Shown here piece after piece: positions 42,254 through 50,583 of a stretch of 64,000 bases of DNA. Where the stretch lies: assembly GCF_008727735.1 (NCBI RefSeq), contig NZ_CP044227.1:186001-250000 (forward strand). The letters run 5' to 3'. The stretch's first letter is position 1. Every line of letters begins with the position of its first letter. The notes under the pieces were generated by a model. It was not told where the DNA came from. It did not search any database and saw only the letters and a list, made by a program, of their open reading frames with translations. A program made the position numbers and the translations under genes. This DNA is from Flintibacter sp. KGMB00164 (GTDB lineage: Bacteria; Bacillota; Clostridia; Oscillospirales; Oscillospiraceae).

Positions 42254-43243
42254 TCAGCCGGCAACGAGATCCTTGTACTCGTTGACGATGCTCTTTACAT
42301 TTTCCACGTGGGCGTTCACGTCGTCCTGACTCATGGTGTCAACTTCCAGCAGCATGGTGTCCTGCAGCCAGGTGACCACTTCCTCGTCGGCCAGGATCTT
42401 GTCGTACAGCTCCTTGAGCTGGGCCACAGTTTCCTCATCGGTGCCGGCACGGGCCATGATGAAGCAGCGGTTGCGGAAGTAGGGATAACCCTTCTCGCCC
42501 ACACCCTCGACGCCGGCGAAGGGACCGTTCTCGATGGCCTTCTCATCAAAGGCGCACACGATGTTCACGCCGCCCTGCTGATAGGTCTCCAGGATCTGAG
42601 ACTGGTGGGAGACGGCGAACTGGGTCTCGCCCTTGGCCACGGCCTGGGCGGCCTCGGCGGCGGACTGGTAGGCAACCAGCTTCAGCTTGTCGCCGGCGCC
42701 CATCTTGCCGAACAGAGAGGCGGCCAGGAAGGCCTCGGAGCCCACAGCGCCGTTGACGGCCACGCTGATCTCATTGCCCTGAGCCACATAGGCCTCCAGG
42801 TCGGCGATGGTCTTGATGTTCAGGCTGGCCTCGGCGGACAGAACGAAGATGGAGGAATACAGGTTCTCCACGAAGACGAAATCGTCCTGGGTGAACTGCA
42901 GCTTGGCGGGATCGATGATGGAGGTAATGGACAGCAGGCCCTCACCCACGAAGACCAGCTCAGGGGCGTTGGCCTTGGTATCCATGACCCAGGTGTTTAC
43001 GGTGGCGGCGTCGCCGGCAATGGCCTCGGCCACCAGAGTGATGTTGTCGGAATACTGGGTGGATTTGGCCGCCGTCTTCTGGCTGACCATGGCTGCCACG
43101 CCGGAGGGAGCCCAGGGGCAGGTGACCTTCCAGCTGGAGCTCTTACCGGAACCGGAGCTGCCGCCGTTTCCGCCGCTGCAGCCGGCAAGCAGTCCAACTG
43201 TCATGGCCATTGCAAGAGTCATACTAAGTAGCCGCTTTTTCAT
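42254..43243 (-). CDS. tctC: Tripartite tricarboxylate transporter binding lipoprotein
   Basis: This 329-residue TctC-family solute-binding protein has a lipoprotein signal with LLAGC (Cys22) and a Gly/Ser linker. Family stretches include VTCPWAPSGVAAMVS, AGDAATVNTWVMD and the ligand loop around VNGAVGSEAFLAASLF. It is the first gene of the tctCBA-sulfatase-regulator operon. The ligand is probably an organic anion, possibly sulfated, inferred from the operon only. Confidence 0.93.
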   Translation of the reverse strand: MKKRLLSMTLAMAMTVGLLAGCSGGNGGSSGSGKSSSWKVTCPWAPSGVAAMVSQKTAAKSTQYSDNITLVAEAIAGDAATVNTWVMDTKANAPELVFVGEGLLSITSIIDPAKLQFTQDDFVFVENLYSSIFVLSAEASLNIKTIADLEAYVAQGNEISVAVNGAVGSEAFLAASLFGKMGAGDKLKLVAYQSAAEAAQAVAKGETQFAVSHQSQILETYQQGGVNIVCAFDEKAIENGPFAGVEGVGEKGYPYFRNRCFIMARAGTDEETVAQLKELYDKILADEEVVTWLQDTMLLEVDTMSQDDVNAHVENVKSIVNEYKDLVAG

Positions 43244-43594
43244 TCTATTCGCTCCTTTTCAATTTGTATCATTTATCCAGTTTTTAGGCATCATATCGCG
43301 CCTGTTGTATTTAATTTACCATCTGAGGACTGCATAATTCAACAAGTCTTAAGAAAAATACGATAAAGTTGTATGGTTATAGTGCAATTTTTCAAATGCT
43401 GTATTGTAATTTAAAATTGTTTGTGCAACTTAAATAATTTCAGCCAAAAAAATTATGCAAGGTCCCATGGAGCAAGTTTACAGATACAAAAATAGACCCG
43501 CTGCGGATTGCAGCGGGCCTTGGAGAGAGGTTGAGATCCGGGCAGAATCTGCACCGGAGAATGAAGTTTTTCAAAGACAACATAGGCCAGGAAT
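43244..43594. other. Promoter region of the tct operon plus antiporter terminator
   Basis: The left two thirds are very AT-rich and should hold the tctC promoter on the minus strand, but I could not fix the boxes. The right part holds the hairpin at 43497-43517. No gene is supported here. Confidence 0.55.
43497..43517 (-). terminator. Terminator after the antiporter gene
   Basis: Arms CCCGCTGC (43497-43504) and GCAGCGGG (43510-43517) pair around a 5-base loop, followed on the minus strand by TCTATTTTTG. It ends the cation/proton antiporter transcript 78 bases beyond the stop. Confidence 0.78.
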
Positions 43595-44896
43595 TTAAGG
43601 CGTGTGGATATCCTGACATTTCTTGCGCTGGAGATTATGCTCAAAGGTCAGCATGGCCTGGGCGGCCTCCTCAAAGTTGCGGACCTCCTCATAATCGTCC
43701 ACCAGCTTGCTGTAAATAAGGTCCTTCTCTTCCCCTGCTTTCTTTTTGGGATATACCGCCCGGAGCATGATGGGGGTGATAACGGTGGTAACCACCACCA
43801 TCAGGACAATGGGGGCCAAAAATACCTGACTCATGATGCCGCTGGCGATCCCCTTGTTTGCCACGATCAGCGCCACCTCGCCGCGGGATACCATGCCCAC
43901 GCCGATGCGCAGGGATTCTGCCGGGGTATACCGGCACACCCGGGCGCACAAACCGCAGCCGATGATTTTGGTGATGATGGCCACCAGGGTGATCAGCAGC
44001 GTCAGAAGCAAGGTTTTCAGGCCAAAGTCGTTCAGCGACACCTGCAGTCCCACGCTGGCAAAGAAAATGGGCGAGAGGAACATGTAGGACAGGGTCTCAC
44101 AGCGGGCGTTGATGTAGGTGGCCCGTGTGGTGTTGGAGATCATCAGACCGGCAAAAAAGGCGCCGATGATTCCGGCAACGCCGAAGACGGTCTCGGCGAT
44201 GTAGGCATAGAAGAAACAGAAGGCCAGAGAAATGACGGCAAAGCGGCGCCGGTTCCAACCGGCGGAGTCCATCCACTTTTGAATCAGGTAATGGACCACC
44301 TTTCCCAGCGCGGCTGTGACCGCGAAGAAAAGGAACACCTTGAGCAGGACAATGCCAATCTGGGCGGTCTGGTTGGAGGCGCCGGTAATAAAGGTCAGCA
44401 GCACCAGACCCAGAACGTCGTCAATGAGGGCGGCGCCCAAGATGGCGCTGCCGGAGCGGGTAGAGAGCTTCCCCATCTCTTTTAATGTCTCTACACTGAT
44501 GGAGACGGAGGTGGCGGTCAGCACAGTGCCCAGGAAGACGTTCTCCCAGAAGGAACCGGCCCCTTGGTTATAAAAGCAGCCGATGGCAAAGCCGCCGATC
44601 CACGGGACACAGACGCCGCATACCGCGATCCAAAAGGAGGCGGCGCCCGAGCGCTTGAGTTCATGGATATCGGTCTGCAGGCCTGCGCCGAACATCAGGA
44701 CGATCACGCCCAGTTCGGCGGCCTGAGTCAAAAACTCGGTAGGCTCCAGCAGGCCGAGAACCGCCGGGCCAAAGATCATGCCGGCGATCAGGGAGCCCAC
44801 CACCTGAGGCAGGTCCACCCGCTTGGTCAGCATGGCAAATACTTTTGTGGTCAACAGGATCAGTGCCACATCCAGAATAAAACGATACGACTGCAT
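43595..44896 (-). CDS. Cation:proton antiporter (CPA2, KefB/Na+:H+ type)
   Basis: This 433-residue protein has 12-13 membrane helices and no C-terminal TrkA/RCK domain. Motifs include [20 protein letters not shown], the paired-aspartate-type helix [18 protein letters not shown], and [16 protein letters not shown]. It exchanges Na+ or K+ for protons and supports pH and ion homeostasis. Its C-terminal tail of about 50 residues is soluble. It follows the M20 amidohydrolase gene by 36 bases on the same strand and may share its transcript. A sodium-driven YfcC or TRAP carrier would profit from it. Confidence 0.9.
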   Translation of the reverse strand: MQSYRFILDVALILLTTKVFAMLTKRVDLPQVVGSLIAGMIFGPAVLGLLEPTEFLTQAAELGVIVLMFGAGLQTDIHELKRSGAASFWIAVCGVCVPWIGGFAIGCFYNQGAGSFWENVFLGTVLTATSVSISVETLKEMGKLSTRSGSAILGAALIDDVLGLVLLTFITGASNQTAQIGIVLLKVFLFFAVTAALGKVVHYLIQKWMDSAGWNRRRFAVISLAFCFFYAYIAETVFGVAGIIGAFFAGLMISNTTRATYINARCETLSYMFLSPIFFASVGLQVSLNDFGLKTLLLTLLITLVAIITKIIGCGLCARVCRYTPAESLRIGVGMVSRGEVALIVANKGIASGIMSQVFLAPIVLMVVVTTVITPIMLRAVYPKKKAGEEKDLIYSKLVDDYEEVRNFEEAAQAMLTFEHNLQRKKCQDIHTP

Positions 44897-44932
44897 ACGA
44901 CTCCTTCCCTCACCTGAACAGCGAAAGAGGAA

Positions 44933-46165
44933 TTATACCTCTTCCGACTGGTGCATTTCCACGGTTTTCCGGTGCTCCTCCCTGGCCTGCTGACACAGCT
45001 TGTCATCCAGACACAGATCAATGGCGCTGTACGTGTAGGCCCGCACAACTTTTTCCATGAGCTTGTTTGCACGGGGGGAGTTGACCAGCGCCAGAGCGCT
45101 TTTTTCGTGGACTACCACAGGGTCGCCCTCGCCTTCCAGGGCGATCTCGCAGTATACGGTGGGGCAGATGTAGCTGACGTTGCCGATGTCGGAGGAGCCG
45201 GAGCCGGGATATTGCTCCTCGGGGACAAAGCCTCCAATGCCCAGATCCTCAAAGTGATGCTGACACAGGGAGGTCAGGCATTTTACGTTGATCATATCAT
45301 CAAAGGGGTTCTCGTAGTCCCGGTATTTCAGACCGGCGCCGGTGGCTAACGAGGCGCCTTCGGCGATTTTCAGCAGCCGTCTGCGCATTTCGGCCAGATA
45401 TCCCTTGGTTTTGGCCCGGATGCTGAACCGGCACTGGGCAAACTCCGGGATGGTGTTGGTGGCCGTGCCGCCGTGGGTAATGATCCCGTGGACGCGGGCG
45501 CTCTGGGGAAGCTGCTGGCGCATGGCGTTGACGCTGTTGAACATGATGATGACCGCGTCCAGGGCGTTGATCCCCTTCTCGGGGTTCTGGGCGGCGTGGG
45601 CAGGGAAGCCGTGGAAATCAAACTCCAGGGAGTTCATGGCCAGAGAAAGAGTCTCCAGCGAGTTAAATTCGTCCAGATGGGCCTGGAAAACAAAGTCCAC
45701 CCCCTGGAACACTCCGGCCTGGATCAGGTCATATTTGGCTCCAAAGGTCTCCTCCGCGGGAGCGCCGATGACCTGGATGCGGCAGCCCAGCTTGTCCGCA
45801 GCACCCCGCATACAGATGGCGCAGGCGCACATGGAGGCGGCGATCCAGTTGTGTCCGCAGGCGTGTCCCGGACCGCCGTTGGGGCCAAAGCCAGGCAGGG
45901 CGTCGTACTCGGCGACGAAGGCAATGGTCAGGCCGGTGCCGGTTCCATACTGGGCCATAAAGGCAGTGGGGAGCTGTACCGCAGGGTTCGACACGGAAAA
46001 GCCATACTTTTTCAGTACCTGGGTCAGATACGTAGCAGACTGGATCTCCTCTCCCCCCACTTCGGGATGTCGGAAAATATAGTCTGAGATTTCCTCGAAA
46101 GAATCCTTATGTGCCTGATACTGTGCATCTACGGTTTGATACAGGCTGTCCCTTGTTAATTCCAC
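44933..46165 (-). CDS. M20 family amidohydrolase (AbgB/peptidase T-like)
   Basis: This 410-residue metallo-amidohydrolase has the metal site VAEYDALPGFGPNGGPGHACGH, catalytic APAEETFGAK and the dimer-lid FDFHGFPAHAAQNPEKGINALD. These resemble p-aminobenzoyl-glutamate hydrolase subunits and N-acyl amino acid hydrolases. The start is unclear: GTG at 46165 is eight bases from GAGGTG and is preferred, while TTG at 46168 and GTG at 46174 are also in frame. It lies downstream of an RpiR gene that diverges from a YfcC carrier, so its substrate may enter through that carrier. Confidence 0.87.
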   Translation of the reverse strand: MELTRDSLYQTVDAQYQAHKDSFEEISDYIFRHPEVGGEEIQSATYLTQVLKKYGFSVSNPAVQLPTAFMAQYGTGTGLTIAFVAEYDALPGFGPNGGPGHACGHNWIAASMCACAICMRGAADKLGCRIQVIGAPAEETFGAKYDLIQAGVFQGVDFVFQAHLDEFNSLETLSLAMNSLEFDFHGFPAHAAQNPEKGINALDAVIIMFNSVNAMRQQLPQSARVHGIITHGGTATNTIPEFAQCRFSIRAKTKGYLAEMRRRLLKIAEGASLATGAGLKYRDYENPFDDMINVKCLTSLCQHHFEDLGIGGFVPEEQYPGSGSSDIGNVSYICPTVYCEIALEGEGDPVVVHEKSALALVNSPRANKLMEKVVRAYTYSAIDLCLDDKLCQQAREEHRKTVEMHQSEEV

Positions 46166-46276
46166 CAAAAACACCTCGTCCCTTTCGGAATTTTTTTGTT
46201 TCTACGTGAGACGAGTATAGCACAGCCCTTCAAAGAAAGTAAATAATAAAATTTAGAATAAATTATATGAATTTTT

Positions 46277-47101
46277 TTATTCGAACAGAGCCTGGTATTC
46301 CTTCATAGCCTGAGTGGCCCGATCCTGGTTCAATTCAAAGATGCGCAGCAGCAGTCCGTTGCAAAATGCCATGGGCAGCACATAGGAGTTGAAGAAGGTA
46401 TCTGCCCGCTCGTTGATCACTGCAAACAGATCTGCGCCTAACTGTTTTGCCGTAATCTCTGAGTCGGTGAGGGTCAGCAGCGTGGCCTGTTTGCGGTGGG
46501 CGTAGCGGCTCACCCACCGCTCGCTCTCGGTCATGGTGGGAAACGCTACCATAAATACGCAGTCCTCGGGAGACAGCAGGAACATCTTTTCCCGCAGGGC
46601 CAGGCCCTCTTCAGTGACAGCGATGCAGTTAATCCCCATGATATTCAGATAATTCTTCAAAAAATCGACCACAACTTCATCTGAGCCGCATCCAGTTAAA
46701 TAAAGGCGACGGCAGTGAATAATTTGTTCCGCCATCTTTGTAAGGATATCCTGCGGGAGATGGTGGAGAAAAGATTGGATATCTAAGTTCAAGTTGTGGA
46801 AATAGGAATGGACATAGTCGTTGTCCCGGTCCATCAAGGGCAACGAGGCATACACCCGCTGGGCAGGGACATACTCCTTGCGGATCTCCCGCTTATACTC
46901 TAAAAATCCGTGGAAGCCCAGGGCTTTTGCAAAACGGATCACCGCAGTGTTGCTTACACCCGACAGCTGGGCCAGCTCCGAGGAGGAGAGCAAAATGGAC
47001 TGCTGATAGTTGTCGATGATATATTTAGCAACTTTTTTCTCCTGTGAGGAGAGCGTATCGTATTTTTCTTTGATGTGCTGCTTCATTGTTTCGTGTTCCA
47101 T
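46277..47101 (-). CDS. RpiR/MurR family regulator
   Basis: This 274-residue regulator has an N-terminal RpiR HTH (KYDTLSSQEKKVAKYIIDNY, SSSELAQLSGVSNTAVIRFA) and a C-terminal SIS sugar-phosphate-type domain (ILTKMAEQIIHCRRLYLTGCGSDEV). The MEHETMK start has GAGG six bases upstream, whereas the longer reading runs into AT-rich promoter DNA. It diverges from the YfcC carrier and precedes the M20 gene. A perfect palindrome beside the divergent promoter is its likely target. SIS domains usually bind phosphosugars, which fits poorly with peptide-type neighbours. Confidence 0.9.
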   Translation of the reverse strand: MEHETMKQHIKEKYDTLSSQEKKVAKYIIDNYQQSILLSSSELAQLSGVSNTAVIRFAKALGFHGFLEYKREIRKEYVPAQRVYASLPLMDRDNDYVHSYFHNLNLDIQSFLHHLPQDILTKMAEQIIHCRRLYLTGCGSDEVVVDFLKNYLNIMGINCIAVTEEGLALREKMFLLSPEDCVFMVAFPTMTESERWVSRYAHRKQATLLTLTDSEITAKQLGADLFAVINERADTFFNSYVLPMAFCNGLLLRIFELNQDRATQAMKEYQALFE

Positions 47102-47243
47102 AGCCGTCCTCACCACAAAATAAATTTTTTTATTTATTATAGCACTATTTTCCTCCGGCTTAAATATTTTTTCTTTTCTGCCGTCATGTTGCAAAGCAGA
47201 AGTGATTTTTAAAATTCAATTTTATCTATTTTGAATAATTCTA

Positions 47244-47272
47244 TTGACAGTGAAGAAAAAAAGCCTTAATAT
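47244..47272 (+). promoter_or_regulatory. Promoter of the YfcC gene
   Basis: TTGACA (47244-47249), a 17-base spacer and TAATAT (47267-47272) form a good sigma-A promoter 78 bases before the YfcC start. A GAATAATT-CTATT stretch at 47233-47245 overlaps the -35 box and resembles half of the downstream palindrome. Confidence 0.65.
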
Positions 47273-47276
47273 ACGA

Positions 47277-47298
47277 GTGTGAATAATTTTATTCACAC
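47277..47298. promoter_or_regulatory. Probable RpiR operator
   Basis: Ten-base arms GTGTGAATAA (47277-47286) and TTATTCACAC (47289-47298) form a perfect palindrome around TT, four bases after the -10 box of the YfcC promoter. A protein bound here would block initiation. The divergent RpiR gene is the obvious source. Confidence 0.8.
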
Positions 47299-47349
47299 AG
47301 TACAAAAAGAGGCACTGTGATGCCGTTTTATTTGTCGGAGGTGTGTGTT

Positions 47350-48840
47350 ATGAAGCCCAATACGGAACGTCCCAGCTCAGCAGATCCCGCTCCCGATGCG
47401 CCCCAGACCCTTCCCGACCCCACACAGAAGTGGCAGTTTATCTCCAATCTGCATCCCCTGTCTATTGTATTTGTCATTATCGTTCTTTTTGCGCTCCTGA
47501 CTTACGTGATCCCGGGTGGAGCCTATGACCGCTATGAGGTGCCCATCAGCGCCCTGGGCGGCGAGACCCGTGAGGTTCTGGATCCGGAGTCCTTCCACTA
47601 TATCCCCTCAAATCCCCAGGGCTTCCAGCAGCTTTGGACTGCATTTTATAACGGTGCGGTGGAGGCTGCGGATATCAGCTTTCTGATCATGATCTGCTCC
47701 GGTGCTTTTACTGCAATTATTGCTACCGGGGTTGTTACCCAAGGCATCCACTCGCTGGTAAAACGGTTTGGCGACAAGTCCTATGCCATTATTCCTATCT
47801 GTGTGTTTGCCTTTGGACTGGCGGGCGCCGCGGCCGGACTCTACGAGGAGACCATCCCCTTTATTCTGGTGTTGGTCCCGCTGACCGTCTCCATGGGATT
47901 TGATTCCATGGTGGGACTGATGGTGGTGCACTTTGCTGTGGGCTTTGGTGCATCTACCCCATTTTTAAACCCGTTCAATCTGGGTGTGGGACAGGCTCTG
48001 GCGGAAGTGCCCATGATGTCCGGCATTGTGGTCCGCTTTATTTTGTGGGTCATTATGATGACGCTGACCTCTGCCTATATCCTGCGCTATGCCTTTAAGA
48101 TCAAGGCAAATCCCACGCTGTCTATTTGTTATGAATCAGACTGCAAAAAACGAGAAATGTATAGTGCCTCTGCTCTGGGAGAACTGGAGGGTATGAGTAA
48201 GCGGGCCATTCTGTCATTGCTGTTAGTGCTGGCTGGGTTTGCGCTGGTGGTCTATGGCGTGCTGCAGCACGGCTGGTGGTTTGGTGAGATCGCCTCGGTG
48301 TTTCTGTACATGGGCATTATCATTCCTCTGGTAGGCGGTTTGTCTGTCAATGAAATGATTACTAAGTTTATGGAAGGAATGGCCTCTGCTCTTTCTGCTG
48401 TTTTAATGATTAGCGCTTCCCGTGTTATCAGTGCTATCTTGATGAATAGCAATACAATGGATACTATTTTGCACGCACTCTCCGGATCTCTAACCGAAAT
48501 GCCCAAGATTATATCTGTTCTGGTCATGTTTGGTATCTCCGCGATCGGTATGCTGCTGGTCCAGAGCATGTCCGGGCTGGCGGCTACACTGATGCCGATT
48601 ATGAGCCCTCTGTCTGATTTGCTTGGAATTCCCCGTCAAGTTATGGTGTCCAGTTATGTATTTGGCTCTGGCGCGCTGGGTGGACTGATGCCGTGGGAAG
48701 GAATCAACTATGCCATGAGCAACCTGGCGGGCGTTGACTTCTGGGGCTATCTGAAGGAGTTGACAAAGTTCACATTCATGGTTTATATCCCCTTCTCTAT
48801 CATTTCTCTGATTTGCATGACCGTATTTAACTTTACTTAA
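47350..48840 (+). CDS. YfcC family permease (second copy)
   Basis: This is a 496-residue carrier with about 12 helices. The first helix reads LHPLSIVFVIIVLFALLTYVIPGGAYDR, matching the YfcC pattern of the copy at 11098-12498. The loop GASTPFLNPFNLGVGQALAEVP and the GLYEETIPFILVLVPL motif are conserved too. An N-terminal Pro-rich cytosolic stretch of about 35 residues precedes helix 1. The start MKPNTE has GGAGGTG upstream. It is followed, after a hairpin, by an M32 carboxypeptidase gene. Peptide or acyl-amino-acid uptake is inferred. Confidence 0.87.
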   Translation: MKPNTERPSSADPAPDAPQTLPDPTQKWQFISNLHPLSIVFVIIVLFALLTYVIPGGAYDRYEVPISALGGETREVLDPESFHYIPSNPQGFQQLWTAFYNGAVEAADISFLIMICSGAFTAIIATGVVTQGIHSLVKRFGDKSYAIIPICVFAFGLAGAAAGLYEETIPFILVLVPLTVSMGFDSMVGLMVVHFAVGFGASTPFLNPFNLGVGQALAEVPMMSGIVVRFILWVIMMTLTSAYILRYAFKIKANPTLSICYESDCKKREMYSASALGELEGMSKRAILSLLLVLAGFALVVYGVLQHGWWFGEIASVFLYMGIIIPLVGGLSVNEMITKFMEGMASALSAVLMISASRVISAILMNSNTMDTILHALSGSLTEMPKIISVLVMFGISAIGMLLVQSMSGLAATLMPIMSPLSDLLGIPRQVMVSSYVFGSGALGGLMPWEGINYAMSNLAGVDFWGYLKELTKFTFMVYIPFSIISLICMTVFNFT

Positions 48841-48875
48841 ATGCAGATATGCTGTAGATAAGATTTCAAAATTTA

Positions 48876-48911
48876 GGTCCGTAGTCTGCAGTCAAAAGCA
48901 GACTGCGGACC
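48876..48911 (+). terminator. Hairpin between YfcC and M32 genes
   Basis: Arms 48876-48889 and 48898-48911 (GGTCCGTAGTCTGC / GCAGACTGCGGACC) pair over 14 bases with one wobble. The following T-run is weak, so termination may be partial. Confidence 0.65.
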
Positions 48912-48931
48912 TTGTCAATATAAAATGGATA

Positions 48932-48950
48932 TTCTAAAATTTTATTAGAA
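48932..48950. promoter_or_regulatory. Inverted repeat upstream of the M32 gene
   Basis: TTCTAA (48932-48937) and TTAGAA (48945-48950) flank AATTTTA, 37 bases before the M32 start. It shares the word AATTTTATT with the RpiR-site palindrome, so co-regulation is possible but weakly supported. Confidence 0.35.
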
Positions 48951-48987
48951 ATTAAGTGCAAAATTTCATGAACAGGGGGAATATGCT

Positions 48988-50481
48988 ATGACAAAAACTA
49001 TGCAGAAGCTGCGAGATATCCAAAAAAAGTTGTATGCATTTCAGTATGCGGCAAATCTGATTGATTTTGACTCACAAGCCGTGGCTCCCAGTGAGGGGTA
49101 TCCTGGCCGGGGTGAGGCGTTGGAAGTTTTAAGTGGATTGAAGTATGAAATCATTGCTGATCCAGCACTACCCGAGATGCTGCAGCAAGCGCGCAAGGAT
49201 CCTTTGAACGAGCAGCAAGCGGCTGAAGTGAGAGAATTACAGCGCATGTACGATGAGATCAGCAAAATCCCGGCGGAAGAATATGCGGCATTTGTAAAAC
49301 TGACCACTGAGTCTGTCAATGCTTGGGAGAAAGCGAAAGCGGCCAGTGACTTTTCCGTGTTTGCGCCGTATTTGGAGAAGATCGTGGATTACCGGCGTCG
49401 TACGGCGGCATATTTTGATCCGGATAAGAAGCCCTATGATGTATGGCTGGATCAGTATGAAAAAGGCTTATCCATGGTTCAGTGTGACCAATTCTTTGCT
49501 CAGTTGAAGGCCAAAATACAGCCTTTGGTGCAGGCGATCGTACAAAAGGGTGCGGGTGCTTCCTGCGATTTTTTAAACAATACCTGGCCGGTAGAGGGGC
49601 AGAAAAAGCTGTCAGAAGCCGTGATGACGATCATGGGGGTGGATCACGGACACTGTGTGCTGGGAGAAAGCGAACATCCCTTTACTCAAGAGTTATATAA
49701 AGGAGATGTGAGAATCACCACACACTACTATGAAAATGACTTGCTCAGCAACCTGTACTCTGTGATCCATGAGTGCGGCCATGCCCTGTATGAGCTTCAC
49801 ATGGCGGACCGGCTGCAGTATACCTGTCTATCCGGCGGTGCTTCTATGAGCTTGCACGAAAGTCAAAGCCGGCTGTGCGAAAATTATCTTGGGCGTAGTC
49901 TTCCATTTATTCGGAACTTGTGGCCCGTTTTGCAGCAGCACTTCCCACAGCAGCTTGAACACGTTACTCCGGAGGAATTTTACAAAGCGGCGAATCAATG
50001 CCAGCCAAGCCTAATTCGGACAGAGGCAGATGAGGTTACCTATTGTCTGCATATTATGGTGCGGTATGAGCTGGAAAAGCGCCTGTTAGACGGTTCGCTG
50101 ACAGTGGCAGAGCTTCCCAAGGCATGGAATGCCATGATGAAGGAGCTGTTGGGTGTGGATGTGCCCGATGATGCCCGGGGAGTTTTGCAGGATATCCACT
50201 GGGCGGAAGGAAGCTTCGGCTACTTCCCCAGCTATGCGCTAGGTACAGCCTATGGCGCCCAAATTTTGGCCGAGATGTATAAGACTCTGGATGTGAATGG
50301 GTTGCTGGAGGCTGGCGATTGGGGCCCGATCAATGACTGGCTGGAGAAAAAGATCTGGCAGTACGGGAAAGAAAAAACCCCGGATCAATTGCTGTACAGT
50401 GCATGCGGTGCGGAGTTTGATCCTCAAATTTATACCGATTATCTGGTGAAAAAATACTCCGCAATTTATGATCTTTCCTGA
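48988..50481 (+). CDS. M32 family metallocarboxypeptidase
   Basis: This 497-residue cytosolic carboxypeptidase is of Taq type and removes C-terminal residues from peptides. The zinc motif is His261-Glu-Cys-Gly-His265 (VIHECGHALYEL), and the third ligand lies in His290-Glu291 (MSLHESQSRLCEN), the two hallmark M32 motifs. Length is normal. It follows the YfcC carrier and its hairpin and is followed by a strong terminator. Codon use is slightly AT-richer than in the hexuronate genes. Degrading peptides brought in by the carrier is an inference. Confidence 0.95.
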   Translation: MTKTMQKLRDIQKKLYAFQYAANLIDFDSQAVAPSEGYPGRGEALEVLSGLKYEIIADPALPEMLQQARKDPLNEQQAAEVRELQRMYDEISKIPAEEYAAFVKLTTESVNAWEKAKAASDFSVFAPYLEKIVDYRRRTAAYFDPDKKPYDVWLDQYEKGLSMVQCDQFFAQLKAKIQPLVQAIVQKGAGASCDFLNNTWPVEGQKKLSEAVMTIMGVDHGHCVLGESEHPFTQELYKGDVRITTHYYENDLLSNLYSVIHECGHALYELHMADRLQYTCLSGGASMSLHESQSRLCENYLGRSLPFIRNLWPVLQQHFPQQLEHVTPEEFYKAANQCQPSLIRTEADEVTYCLHIMVRYELEKRLLDGSLTVAELPKAWNAMMKELLGVDVPDDARGVLQDIHWAEGSFGYFPSYALGTAYGAQILAEMYKTLDVNGLLEAGDWGPINDWLEKKIWQYGKEKTPDQLLYSACGAEFDPQIYTDYLVKKYSAIYDLS

Positions 50482-50505
50482 TCTGAAATCCAAATAGAAC
50501 GCAAA

Positions 50506-50539
50506 AAAGGTGCTGTAAGCGTTGTGTTACAGCACCTTT
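50506..50539. terminator. Terminator between M32 and MATE genes
   Basis: Arms AAAGGTGCTGTAA (50506-50518) and TTACAGCACCTTT (50527-50539) pair perfectly over 13 bases, with A-run and T-run flanks. It can serve the convergent M32 and MATE transcripts. Confidence 0.83.
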
Positions 50540-50583
50540 CTATTAGATATGCTTTCAGAGTCGGAAACTGCGGAAAAGCGGCT

